A stretch of 64,000 nt of DNA, taken from Leptolyngbya iicbica LK (GTDB lineage Bacteria > Cyanobacteriota > Cyanobacteriia > Phormidesmidales > Phormidesmidaceae). The stretch spans positions 929,528 to 993,527 of the forward strand of contig NZ_QVFV01000002.1 of the NCBI RefSeq assembly GCF_004212215.1, read 5' to 3'. The notes beneath the pieces were generated by a model. That model did not search any database. It was not told the origin of the DNA and worked only from the letters and a program-made list of their open reading frames with translations. The position numbers and the translations under genes were made by a program. Each line of letters begins with the position of its first letter. The stretch's first letter is position 1. Of the stretch, positions 18,666 through 26,162 are shown piece after piece.

Positions 18666-19214
18666 ATGCACCCGATTTCATTGATTTTTCTGGGACTCTG
18701 TGCTTTTCTCGTCGGCTTTTGGCTGGTGCGCCAATTAGAGCGGCGCAAAGTGAAATCCTCGGGGCCACAGGCCATGATGCCCCCGACGCCTGCGGTCACT
18801 GACAGTGCCGCCCAGGCTGCCGAGGCGCAGCGAGCCATAGGTTCTAGCGATCCTGCCGCCGTTGACAACGACAGCAGGTCAGTCCCACCAATCGCTGATG
18901 CTGACCCGGTTGACACGCCCCCAAAATCCGCTCCAGCCTCAAATTACGATATTCGCGATCTGATTTTGGCCGACCGATCAGAGGAAGCCGTTAAGCTCCT
19001 CCAAAAGCGAAAGGGCTGGAACTTAGCGACTGCCCAAAAAATCGTTGCCCAACAGGCACAGCGGCAATCTCCCAAAGACCTCGATCCCGCATTGATTGCT
19101 GAAGCCCGACAGTTGCTGGCCGAAAACCGGAAAGTGTCAGCGGTCAAGCTGATCTATGACCGCACGGGTTGGAGCTTAAGAGCCGCCAAAGATTACGTCG
19201 AAAATTCCTTGTAG
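18666..19214 (+). CDS. Membrane-anchored protein with two L7/L12-type C-terminal motifs
   Basis: A 182-residue protein. Residues 3-21 form one membrane helix followed by basic RQLERRK, so the bulk is probably cytoplasmic. Residues 30-95 are proline- and alanine-rich linker. Two similar units follow: RSEEAVKLLQKRKGWNLATAQKIV near 103 and NRKVSAVKLIYDRTGWSLRAAKDYV near 152. Both resemble the helix-loop-helix of ribosomal protein L7/L12 C-terminal domain. It is not the ribosomal stalk protein itself. Function unknown; binding a GTPase or other partner is only a guess. Its stop codon lies in the first bases of an inverted repeat. Confidence 0.75.
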   Translation: MHPISLIFLGLCAFLVGFWLVRQLERRKVKSSGPQAMMPPTPAVTDSAAQAAEAQRAIGSSDPAAVDNDSRSVPPIADADPVDTPPKSAPASNYDIRDLILADRSEEAVKLLQKRKGWNLATAQKIVAQQAQRQSPKDLDPALIAEARQLLAENRKVSAVKLIYDRTGWSLRAAKDYVENSL

Positions 19215-19285
19215 GGGCGAGGCATTCTCGCTGTGATGACTCTGGACCAAGTCAACACGTTGTTCCGAGAATGCCTCGCCCCTAC
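19211..19285. repeat. 75-bp inverted-repeat element at two stop codons, copy 1
   Basis: The ends are perfect 20-bp inverted repeats, GTAGGGGCGAGGCATTCTCG at 19211-19230 and its complement at 19266-19285. The left TAG (19212-19214) is the stop of the L7/L12-like gene; the right end supplies TAG on the minus strand (19282-19284), the stop of the acetyltransferase gene. A related copy in opposite orientation lies at 20020-20091. It may also act as a bidirectional terminator of these convergent genes. Confidence 0.85.
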
Positions 19286-19746
19286 GGTAAGGGTTTGGTC
19301 AGCCAAAGCGACTGGGTTTGGAACCCTAACTGGCGATATAGCGCGATCGCGCCCTCATTATCGGCAAACACCTGCAAGCCAATTTGGCGATCGCCGCGCG
19401 CCTGTGCCCAGGCTTGCGCGTGGTTTAACAACGCGGTGGCAATACCTTGGCGGCGATGCTCCGGCGCGACGTACACCGCCAACACATAGCTGTGGCGATC
19501 TCCCTGCTGCTGATCAACCGCATTGCCCAACCACAAAAATCCCACGGTTTGGCTGGGCGATGCGACAGTTTCCACCCACCACACCGGCGTTTCTGGCGAA
19601 AAATGCCGCTCCACCGTTGCCGCCAAATGCTGAAAGGTATTCGTGCCAACGGCTTCCTGATAGGTTTTGCCGAGAAACTTCACCAACAGGGCGCGATCGG
19701 TGCCCGTGCCGCGTCGGAGTTGGTAGCCTGCGATCGCAAAGGCCAT
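19282..19746 (-). CDS. GNAT family N-acetyltransferase
   Basis: A 154-residue acetyltransferase that uses acetyl-CoA. The CoA-binding motif A is clear: YVLAVYVAPEHRRQGIATALL near residue 80, containing the Q/RxxGxG/A pattern (RRQGIA), followed by GLQVFADNEGAIALYRQLGF near 122. Substrate is unknown. It starts 14 bases after the stop of the small membrane protein gene on the same strand, so the two are probably one transcript. Confidence 0.9.
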   Translation of the reverse strand: MAFAIAGYQLRRGTGTDRALLVKFLGKTYQEAVGTNTFQHLAATVERHFSPETPVWWVETVASPSQTVGFLWLGNAVDQQQGDRHSYVLAVYVAPEHRRQGIATALLNHAQAWAQARGDRQIGLQVFADNEGAIALYRQLGFQTQSLWLTKPLP

Positions 19747-19760
19747 CGATGCCAGCCTCG

Positions 19761-19973
19761 TTAGCTCAGGTCGTCGGGCTGCCCGGTCAACAACCAGGAC
19801 ACTGCGGGCAGCTCAGCATTGCGAGCGTCATCTACCTGCCCCACAGGTTCCTCAATGGGAGCCGGAGCCAGCATGTCACCCGGCAAAAAGATCCGCGCAC
19901 TCACCGCCAGCATGGCAATCAAAAACGTGAGCACAATCAACAATGGCGCAATGTAAGCACGAAAAAAAGACAT
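19761..19973 (-). CDS. Small single-pass membrane protein
   Basis: A 70-residue protein of unknown function. Residues 7-29 are one strong membrane helix (YIAPLLIVLTFLIAMLAV), preceded by a single Arg, and the rest is an acidic, proline-containing tail. No family is recognised. Support comes from its position: it runs directly into the acetyltransferase gene with a 14-base gap, and its hydrophobic pattern is unlikely to arise in a shadow frame. Confidence 0.6.
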   Translation of the reverse strand: MSFFRAYIAPLLIVLTFLIAMLAVSARIFLPGDMLAPAPIEEPVGQVDDARNAELPAVSWLLTGQPDDLS

Positions 19974-20019
19974 GGCGTTTCAAATAGAAGAACAATTGCA
20001 ACCAAACAGGTATCACACC

Positions 20020-20091
20020 GTAGGGGCGAGGCATGCTCGGAAAAACGTTGTGATTAACCAGAGCGTTCCATCGAGCATGCCTCGCCCCCAC
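20020..20091. repeat. 72-bp inverted-repeat element, copy 2 (inverted)
   Basis: The ends are GTAGGGGCGAGGCATGCTCG at 20020-20039 and CGAGCATGCCTCGCCCCCAC at 20072-20091, complementary except at one position. Its interior, read on the minus strand, resembles the interior of the copy at 19211-19285 (ACTCTGG/CTCTGG and CAACACGTTGTTC/CACAACGTTTTTC). Both arms carry a matched T-to-G / A-to-C difference from copy 1, which keeps pairing. Confidence 0.82.
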
Positions 20092-20121
20092 CGGATCGCC
20101 CAATTCCCATCCTACCTGCTA

Positions 20122-22050
20122 TCACAAACCATCCCCCACATCCTCTAAACCGGGGCGTGGCATCGGGGCAATGCGGGCGCGCTGCAAGCGTCGTAGCCAC
20201 ACCCCACCGAGCACCGCAATGATCAGGCCCAACCAACCCACCAGCGGTTGCAGCAACAAAAAGCCACCGATCGCAAACATGGTGCCAAACAGCAGCCCAA
20301 TGGCCGCAATCACCTGCTGCCCCTGCAAGAGCAAATCCTGTTCTGGGGAAATGCCCGGTTGGTCGAAGCCCAGTTGCGGCCAGCCTCCGGCAAAGGTAAT
20401 GAGGCGAATCGGCTGTTCGCCCACGGCAATGCGCTGGCGATTCCAGCCCGGGCCACCGGGATGCACTTTTTGATAGAACCGGGCCAGCGTCTCAGGACTC
20501 TCTGGCGAGGTGAGATACATCGCCGCCACCCAAATCACCGTCGTGATACTCGCAATGACCAGCAGCCGTTGGCCAAAATCGGTGGTTTGCAAAATCGTCA
20601 CTCGCGATTGCAGAGCCGCCAGTCCGATAACTAGAGGGTTTTGCGCCGTTGCCGGATCCGCGATCGGCATCGTCAATAAGCCAATGATGAATCCCGCCAC
20701 CATCGAGGCTAGTTCCGCAGCGGCATTGATGCGCCACCAAAACCAGCGCAAAATCAGCACCAAACCTGGCCCCGTACCGATCGCAATCACCAAGCGAAAA
20801 ATCGTCGTCACATCTTGAGCAAAAAAGGCCGCCGTCGCGCCCAAGACGGTCACCAAAACAGACGCCGACCGCCCTGCCAGCACCAACTCCGCGTCAGCCG
20901 CATCACGATTGATAAAGCGAGCATACAAATCGTTCGTCAGATACGACGCGCCCCAGTTAATCAGCGTCGAAACCGTGCTCATAAACGCCGCAATCAACGA
21001 CGCGACCACCAACCCCAGCAACACTGGGGGCAAGAAGTCGCTCATGAGCATGGGATATCCCAACTCCCGGTCTTCCAAATTGGGATAGACCACTAGCGCC
21101 ACTAGCGCCACTACCACCCAGGGCCAGGTGCGCACGACGTAATGCAGAATGTTGAAAAACCAGGCGGCTTTCTCCGCTTCAGCTTCATCTTTAGAAGCGG
21201 CCAACCGCTGAATAAATTCCCCGCCGCCGTCACTGCGGCGAAAGGCCCACCATTGCAGGCCAATGTACGCCAAAAAGGTATTCACCGAAATCCCGGCAGT
21301 CTCGCTCCACCGGATGCCGCCATCGCCCCATTGCAGCGGCACCAGCGCCAACGTGTCTGGCCCAAACTGTGTATTGATCTGCTCAACCAGGGAGCCCATG
21401 CCGCCAATTTTGATCAGGGCCGCCCCGGCGACGACGATCGCCCCAAACAGCGCCAAAAAGAACTGAAAAAAGTCCGTCGCCACGACGCCCCACAACCCCG
21501 AAAATCCGGCATACACCAGCACAAAGATGCTGACCCCGATGACGCTCCACAGCTTGGCATCATCCCCCGGCTCAAAGCCCAGACTTTCCCACAGTTGCAA
21601 AGCTGTGATCACCTTGACCATGGCCAGCATGGCGTAGCCAATGCCAATGCAGTTAATCGGCACCGCAAATAGGAATGCCTTGATGCCCCGCAACCACGCG
21701 CCCATACTGCCGCCATAGCGAAGCTCCGTCAGCTCCGCATCGGTGACAATTTCTGATCGCCGCCACAGTCGAGAAAAGACGTAAATCATCACCACATGGG
21801 CAATGCCAAAGCTCCACCATTCCCAGTTGCCCGCGATGCCACGGGTGCCCACCACCCCAGCAATGTAGAGCGGGGTGTCGATAGAGAACGTCGTCGCGGC
21901 CATGCTGGTACCCGCCAGCCACCAGGGCAGCGATCGCCCCGACACAAAAAAGTCCACTAGCGACCCCGACGCCCGGCGCGATAAGTACAGCCCCAACCAC
22001 AAGGTCAGCAGCAAATACGCCAGGACAATTAACCAGTCAATCCAGATCAT
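20122..22050 (-). CDS. Sodium:solute symporter family protein
   Basis: A 642-residue polytopic membrane protein of the SSS family, which uses the sodium gradient to import solutes such as sugars, proline, pantothenate or acetate. About 13 hydrophobic segments are visible. The N-terminus DFFVSGRSLPWWLAGTSMAA and TTFSIDTPLY is the characteristic SSS sequence, and SLIAAFMSTVSTLINWGASY near residue 355 is the conserved helix 8 Na+-site region. The first possible codon (TTG, 22059) is less likely than ATG 22050. Substrate is not predictable from sequence. It stands alone. Confidence 0.9.
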   Translation of the reverse strand: MIWIDWLIVLAYLLLTLWLGLYLSRRASGSLVDFFVSGRSLPWWLAGTSMAATTFSIDTPLYIAGVVGTRGIAGNWEWWSFGIAHVVMIYVFSRLWRRSEIVTDAELTELRYGGSMGAWLRGIKAFLFAVPINCIGIGYAMLAMVKVITALQLWESLGFEPGDDAKLWSVIGVSIFVLVYAGFSGLWGVVATDFFQFFLALFGAIVVAGAALIKIGGMGSLVEQINTQFGPDTLALVPLQWGDGGIRWSETAGISVNTFLAYIGLQWWAFRRSDGGGEFIQRLAASKDEAEAEKAAWFFNILHYVVRTWPWVVVALVALVVYPNLEDRELGYPMLMSDFLPPVLLGLVVASLIAAFMSTVSTLINWGASYLTNDLYARFINRDAADAELVLAGRSASVLVTVLGATAAFFAQDVTTIFRLVIAIGTGPGLVLILRWFWWRINAAAELASMVAGFIIGLLTMPIADPATAQNPLVIGLAALQSRVTILQTTDFGQRLLVIASITTVIWVAAMYLTSPESPETLARFYQKVHPGGPGWNRQRIAVGEQPIRLITFAGGWPQLGFDQPGISPEQDLLLQGQQVIAAIGLLFGTMFAIGGFLLLQPLVGWLGLIIAVLGGVWLRRLQRARIAPMPRPGLEDVGDGL

Positions 22051-22180
22051 GGGCAGCAACGCTTGAGAAACTCCTGGCTATCTTCTCACAAGCCCTGTCG
22101 GAGATTGGCGTGAAAATGGCGTCAGGCGATCGCGGTGCCTTTGCCGTTCACTTGGCTGATGCACAAGCCAATCACGTTCT

Positions 22181-22819
22181 CTAAAGCGGCTTTCCTAGTT
22201 GCTGCTTTAAATGACGAATGGCGGCGCTGGTGTTGCGTTGATAGGCAATGTCTAAACATTGGGCGGTGACATCCGTCAGATTCACCGTTGGAAAATACTG
22301 GCTCTGGGCAGCAACTTCATAGTCATCGCCTTGCAGTTGATAAATCGAGAGTTGTTGGTTCCGCAGTAACCAGACTTCCGGCACTCGATAGGGCAAATAA
22401 TCTCGCACGTCGGAATAACTGGTGATGTCAATTTCCAGCACTAAATCGGGGGGCGGGTCATTGCGCCAGTCAATGCGTTCCTTCCCTGAAATGGCTGGCC
22501 AATGGTCAATGTAAAAACAATAGTCCGGCTCAATGCCACTTTCCTGCGGCAGTTGCATCGTGACGGGAGTAAAGGCATCGTACTCACGCCCCGTCTCATC
22601 CAGCAGTGCTGTGATGATGGCAGCAACTAAATGGGCATCCCGACCATGTCTGGGTAATGGTGACATGAGCAACACTTCTCCAGAACGATATTTGATGCGA
22701 GGAATGGCACTATCGCCCCGCTGCTCACATAAAGTTTGATACTCGTGCCAGGTGGCCGGCGATCGCATCACCGTGCCAGTCGATAAATAAAGCTGTTCGG
22801 GCGAAACGATCGTCAACAT
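22181..22819 (-). CDS. Uma2 family PD-(D/E)XK nuclease-fold protein
   Basis: A 212-residue protein of the Uma2/DUF820 family, very abundant in cyanobacteria. Visible landmarks are GIEPDYCFYIDHW, PPPDLVLEIDITS and VPEVWLLRNQQLSIYQL, which carry the acidic residues of the restriction-endonuclease-like fold; the usual Lys after the second acidic motif is not clear. ATG 22819 has GGAGCGGGGAT just upstream and is preferred over a start 27 codons earlier. Function of the family is unproven. Confidence 0.88.
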   Translation of the reverse strand: MLTIVSPEQLYLSTGTVMRSPATWHEYQTLCEQRGDSAIPRIKYRSGEVLLMSPLPRHGRDAHLVAAIITALLDETGREYDAFTPVTMQLPQESGIEPDYCFYIDHWPAISGKERIDWRNDPPPDLVLEIDITSYSDVRDYLPYRVPEVWLLRNQQLSIYQLQGDDYEVAAQSQYFPTVNLTDVTAQCLDIAYQRNTSAAIRHLKQQLGKPL

Positions 22820-23078
22820 ATCCCCGCTCCTAGCTCCTGAGCCTGCCTCAATAATCGAATTTTTCCAGTTGCCCTGCACCAACCAGAACTGTGACTTCAC
22901 TATAGGCGACAGTGTTTGTTCTCATCGCGCCGTTCTCAGGCACTCAAACCGATTTCAGCAAGCGATATCGGTCCAAATGCAATCGATGAGACTTTGCAAT
23001 CAGTGCGCGATCGCTACCGAAATTTTGAAAAACCCGACTAAACTCTTATAGACCTGAATGAGATGCACTCGTTATCCT

Positions 23079-23936
23079 ATGGCCTACCAGCGTGATTTCG
23101 CCTCAGCCCCCGTCAGCACTGCCCCCATTGGCATTTTTGATAGCGGTGTCGGTGGGCTGACCGTGCTGCGAGAGATTAATCGTCAACTGCCCTACGAATC
23201 CATTCTGTATGTGGGCGATACGGCCCGGCTGCCCTATGGCGATCGCACCCCTGACGAGATTCTGCAATTCGTTCGCGAAATCATGACCTGGATGATGGCC
23301 CAGGGCACCAAGATGGTGATGATGGCCTGCAACACCAGTTCTGCCTTGGTGTTAGAGCAGGTACAAGCAGAGTTTCCGGTCCCGATTCTCGGGTTGATTC
23401 ATCCGGGGGCACGGGCCGCTGCCAAAGCCGGAGACCGGATCGGCGTCATCGCCACCGCGGCAACTGTGGCCAGCAATGCCTACCGCAACGCCATTCTAGA
23501 AGTAGATTCAGCCAAACAGGTCTGGCAAATGGGTTGCCCAAAATTTGTGCCCCTCATCGAACAAGACCGGCTGCAAGATCCAGCCACGATTGAAGTCGCC
23601 AAAGCGTATTTACAGCCCTTGCTGGCGGCCAATATTGACACCCTGATCTACGGCTGCACCCATTACCCCCATCTCGCGCCCGTTTTCAAAGCGTTCTTGC
23701 CGGAGACGATTCAGCGCATTGACCCCGCCCAGTCCATGGTCAAAGCCGCGGCCAAAGAGCTCGAACTCTTGGATCTCAAAAGCACAGTGCCGGGGCGTCC
23801 CACTCAGTTTTTTGTCAGCGGTTGCCCTGACCAGTTTGCCCATTTGGCGGCTCGCTTGATCGGCCAATCCCCCCGCGTCGAACAGGTCAATTTTGAATTG
23901 ACGGTGCAGTCAGCTCATCAACGATGGTTCGTATAA
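23079..23936 (+). CDS. murI: Glutamate racemase
   Basis: A 285-residue cytosolic enzyme converting L- to D-glutamate for peptidoglycan. It shows the N-terminal IGIFDSGVGGLTVLREI, the LYVGDTARLPYGDR loop, the first catalytic Cys in MMACNTSSA and the second in YGCTHYP. Length fits the family. ATG 23079 gives MAYQRDF; an in-frame ATG at 23058 would add 7 residues and neither has a strong ribosome site. The gene stands alone before the parA-like pair. Confidence 0.95.
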   Translation: MAYQRDFASAPVSTAPIGIFDSGVGGLTVLREINRQLPYESILYVGDTARLPYGDRTPDEILQFVREIMTWMMAQGTKMVMMACNTSSALVLEQVQAEFPVPILGLIHPGARAAAKAGDRIGVIATAATVASNAYRNAILEVDSAKQVWQMGCPKFVPLIEQDRLQDPATIEVAKAYLQPLLAANIDTLIYGCTHYPHLAPVFKAFLPETIQRIDPAQSMVKAAAKELELLDLKSTVPGRPTQFFVSGCPDQFAHLAARLIGQSPRVEQVNFELTVQSAHQRWFV

Positions 23937-24174
23937 AGGAACTGCTGGCAAATAGCATCCCCAATGGTTGGGGTTGGGCAATGCCCAGCACTTACCGAGC
24001 CTTGGCTGGTCTGGGGAAATGATTTCAGCGCACCGCCCGAAGCGGCACGAGCTTGCTGATTTTTTGAGATTGAGGCTTGGGGCGATCGCATCTGCGATAT
24101 AGTCATGCTGTCATGAGTCCGGCACTGCGCTCTTCAGGTCAGGGCTCCTACCCAGCAGAACAAGGAGTCTGGCC

Positions 24175-24834
24175 TTGGCTCGTAAGCGCAAGGAATCCTC
24201 TCCCCGTATTTTGGCCGTGCTCAACGGCAAAGGCGGCGTTGGCAAAACGACCACCGCTGTCAACATGGCGGCGATTTTATCTGAGGTCCAACCCGTGCTC
24301 TTGGTGGATGCCGATCCCCAAGGGTCGGCCAGTTGGTGGGTGTCACGAAATCCTCAGCCCGTGACGTTTGATATCACAACCGAGACAGACGCGACCCTTC
24401 TAGGCAAACTAAAGAAGGTGAGCGACTATGCGTTGATTGTGGTGGATACCCCTCCGGCCTTAAACTCAAGTGCCCTGGCGGCAGTAGTCCCCGTGGCAGA
24501 TTACATTTTGCTGCCGACCCCGCCAGCCCCGATGGATTTAGCGGCGTTGGTGAATACGATTAAAACGGCGATCGCGCCCTCGGGGGTGGCCCATCGAGTC
24601 TTACTCACCAAGGTCGACTCGCGCAGTTTGGCCGAGGCCGTTGACGCCCAAAAAACCTTGAATAGCCTCAACATTCCCGCTTGTGAAACGGTCATTCGCA
24701 CTTATAAAGCCCACGAGCGAGCCGCCCTAGAAGGGGTACCCATTACCCAATGGCGAGGCGCTAATGTGAAAGAGGCCCGCGCCGACTATTACCGAGTTGC
24801 CGAAGAACTACAGCAAGACTGGAGCCCATCATGA
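24175..24834 (+). CDS. ParA-family ATPase
   Basis: A 219-residue ParA/MinD-type ATPase expected to bind DNA as an ATP dimer and to position a cargo over the nucleoid. It has the deviant Walker [15 protein letters not shown] with the signature Lys, [12 protein letters not shown] and the Walker B VVDTPP. It starts at TTG 24175, with AAGGAG about 9 bases before; no ATG is in frame near the N-terminal strand. Its stop overlaps the next gene's ATG (ATGA, 24831-24834). There is no ParB gene or obvious parS array here. The partner downstream makes a cargo-positioning pair such as McdAB likely; chromosome partition is the alternative. Confidence 0.9.
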   Translation: MARKRKESSPRILAVLNGKGGVGKTTTAVNMAAILSEVQPVLLVDADPQGSASWWVSRNPQPVTFDITTETDATLLGKLKKVSDYALIVVDTPPALNSSALAAVVPVADYILLPTPPAPMDLAALVNTIKTAIAPSGVAHRVLLTKVDSRSLAEAVDAQKTLNSLNIPACETVIRTYKAHERAALEGVPITQWRGANVKEARADYYRVAEELQQDWSPS

Positions 24835-25628
24835 CCAAGAAAAACTTATCTGACTTGCTGAAAGAAGAGGCTAACGGCCCCGAGGCCACGACTGACGCCT
24901 CAGCCCCCAAAGAGGCGGCCCCCAAAACACCTCCAGCCAAACCGGCTCCAGCCAAAAAGACCACCACTCGCCGCAGCCCATCGCGGTCAAAATCAACTGC
25001 GGCCCAGCGGAAATCGACGCCGACTAGCAGCACCAAATCCGCTAGCACGACGACCCCAGCGACCAGCTCTAGCAGTAGCCGCACAGTCACCAAAGCCGAT
25101 CTCGAAAAACAAGTCACTCAGCTTACGGCTGACCTCGCTGCTGCCCAAAAGAAAGAAGCGGCTTTAGACAAGCAGGTGCGAGGACTGCAAGAAGATTTAA
25201 CCAAGCAACAAGAGCGTCTGTTTGAACTGAAAGACACGCTGGAAAAAGCCCAAACAGCCGCCAAAGCCGATGCCGACAAACTGCAGCAGGTCACCAAAGA
25301 GCTGGAAGAGGCAAAATCCGTCATTCTCAAAATGACTGAGGCGGCTGAAGCAGCACCAACCGCTCAGCCAGCCCCGCCAGCTCCGGCTCCAGCACCAACC
25401 GCAGCCTCACCCGAACTGGAAAGTAAACCAACCCTGGCAGTCAAGCTGCCTCCCGGTGGGGGCGATATTTATCGCGGGGCACGGCTCCCGGCTTATAAGT
25501 CAGATGGCGGCGATATTGCTCGTAATCGACGGTTCCCCCCCCAAAAGCCATTGCCTGACTATGCGATCGATCACGGTCAGCAACAGAACAAAATGCTCTC
25601 CGACGAAGAAATTGGCTGGGTCGATTAG
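24831..25628 (+). CDS. Disordered/coiled-coil partner of the ParA ATPase
   Basis: A 265-residue protein with no enzyme motif. Residues 1-20 are charged; about 30-90 are a low-complexity Ala/Pro/Lys/Ser/Thr stretch with basic RRSPSRSKS; about 92-170 form a coiled coil with heptads; about 175-205 are Ala/Pro-rich; the end is [31 protein letters not shown] and EEIGWVD. It has no HTH motif, so it is not ParB. Translational coupling to the ATPase (4-base overlap) and a Trp three residues from the end agree with what is reported for cyanobacterial McdB proteins. I infer an adaptor between ATPase and cargo. Confidence 0.75.
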   Translation: MTKKNLSDLLKEEANGPEATTDASAPKEAAPKTPPAKPAPAKKTTTRRSPSRSKSTAAQRKSTPTSSTKSASTTTPATSSSSSRTVTKADLEKQVTQLTADLAAAQKKEAALDKQVRGLQEDLTKQQERLFELKDTLEKAQTAAKADADKLQQVTKELEEAKSVILKMTEAAEAAPTAQPAPPAPAPAPTAASPELESKPTLAVKLPPGGGDIYRGARLPAYKSDGGDIARNRRFPPQKPLPDYAIDHGQQQNKMLSDEEIGWVD

Positions 25629-25663
25629 GGCTGGCTGGCTAGCGTTTAAGTTCGCAATAGTTC

Positions 25664-25770
25664 CTAAAGAATTAGGATTTTATAAAATTCAAGTTTTGTG
25701 GGGCTAGGCATCTTGCCTGCACTTGAACAGCCGAGACGGCTGTTCACACTTAATCAAATTCCCATTCCTA
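25664..25770 (-). repeat. Dispersed ~106-bp hairpin repeat, copy 2 (inverted)
   Basis: Read on the minus strand it parallels 10876-10981: hairpin arms GAACAGCCG and CGGCTGTTC around TCT (25725-25745 in the window), a GGCAAGATGCCT block, and GAATTTTATAAAATCC. It lies just after the stop of the coiled-coil gene. Confidence 0.8.
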
Positions 25771-25999
25771 AGTGGTTTGAGTGCTTTATAGTGGCGCGGC
25801 CTAAAGTAGGCTACCTGCAAGAAAATCTCATAATTATTGAGGGTAAGCAACGTTACCGCCACTAAAGGCAATGATTGAATCAACTATCTTTATGAAGCCG
25901 TGGCGACAATCAGGCCCTGAATTTAAAGATTTTTGAAACGACCGTTCAAGTTTGAGCGGCGGCTCCATCCAAAGAACATTATTTTTCGTCAAAATGGCA

Positions 26000-26030
26000 A
26001 TCTGATACTCACGACTTTGAGGTATCAGAT
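26000..26030. promoter_or_regulatory. Inverted repeat upstream of the diguanylate cyclase gene
   Basis: ATCTGATAC (26000-26008) and GTATCAGAT (26022-26030) form 9-bp arms with a 13-base spacer, 133 bases before the start codon. The spacing of arm centres (about 22 bases, two helical turns) would suit a dimeric regulator. The remaining parts of 25629-26162 show no gene. Confidence 0.4.
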
Positions 26031-26162
26031 GTTTGTAAAGCCTCGGTGTCCAACAAAAAACTTTAGATTCCAGAGTCTACATCTGGGATAGCTTGGCACA
26101 CAATATAAAGAGCATCGACTCAGTGTTTTCACTGTAGAGAGGTAGCTGAGATTCATTCCAAG

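Noticed and set aside
18284-18916. 210-codon leftward open frame across the 18.4-18.9 kb region
   Set aside because: It overlaps two rightward genes with good support and has no family signature.
19233-20057. 274-codon rightward open frame
   Set aside because: It is antisense to the acetyltransferase and small membrane protein, which have motif or operon support; it starts inside a repeat and its Arg/Pro/His-rich translation has no family character.
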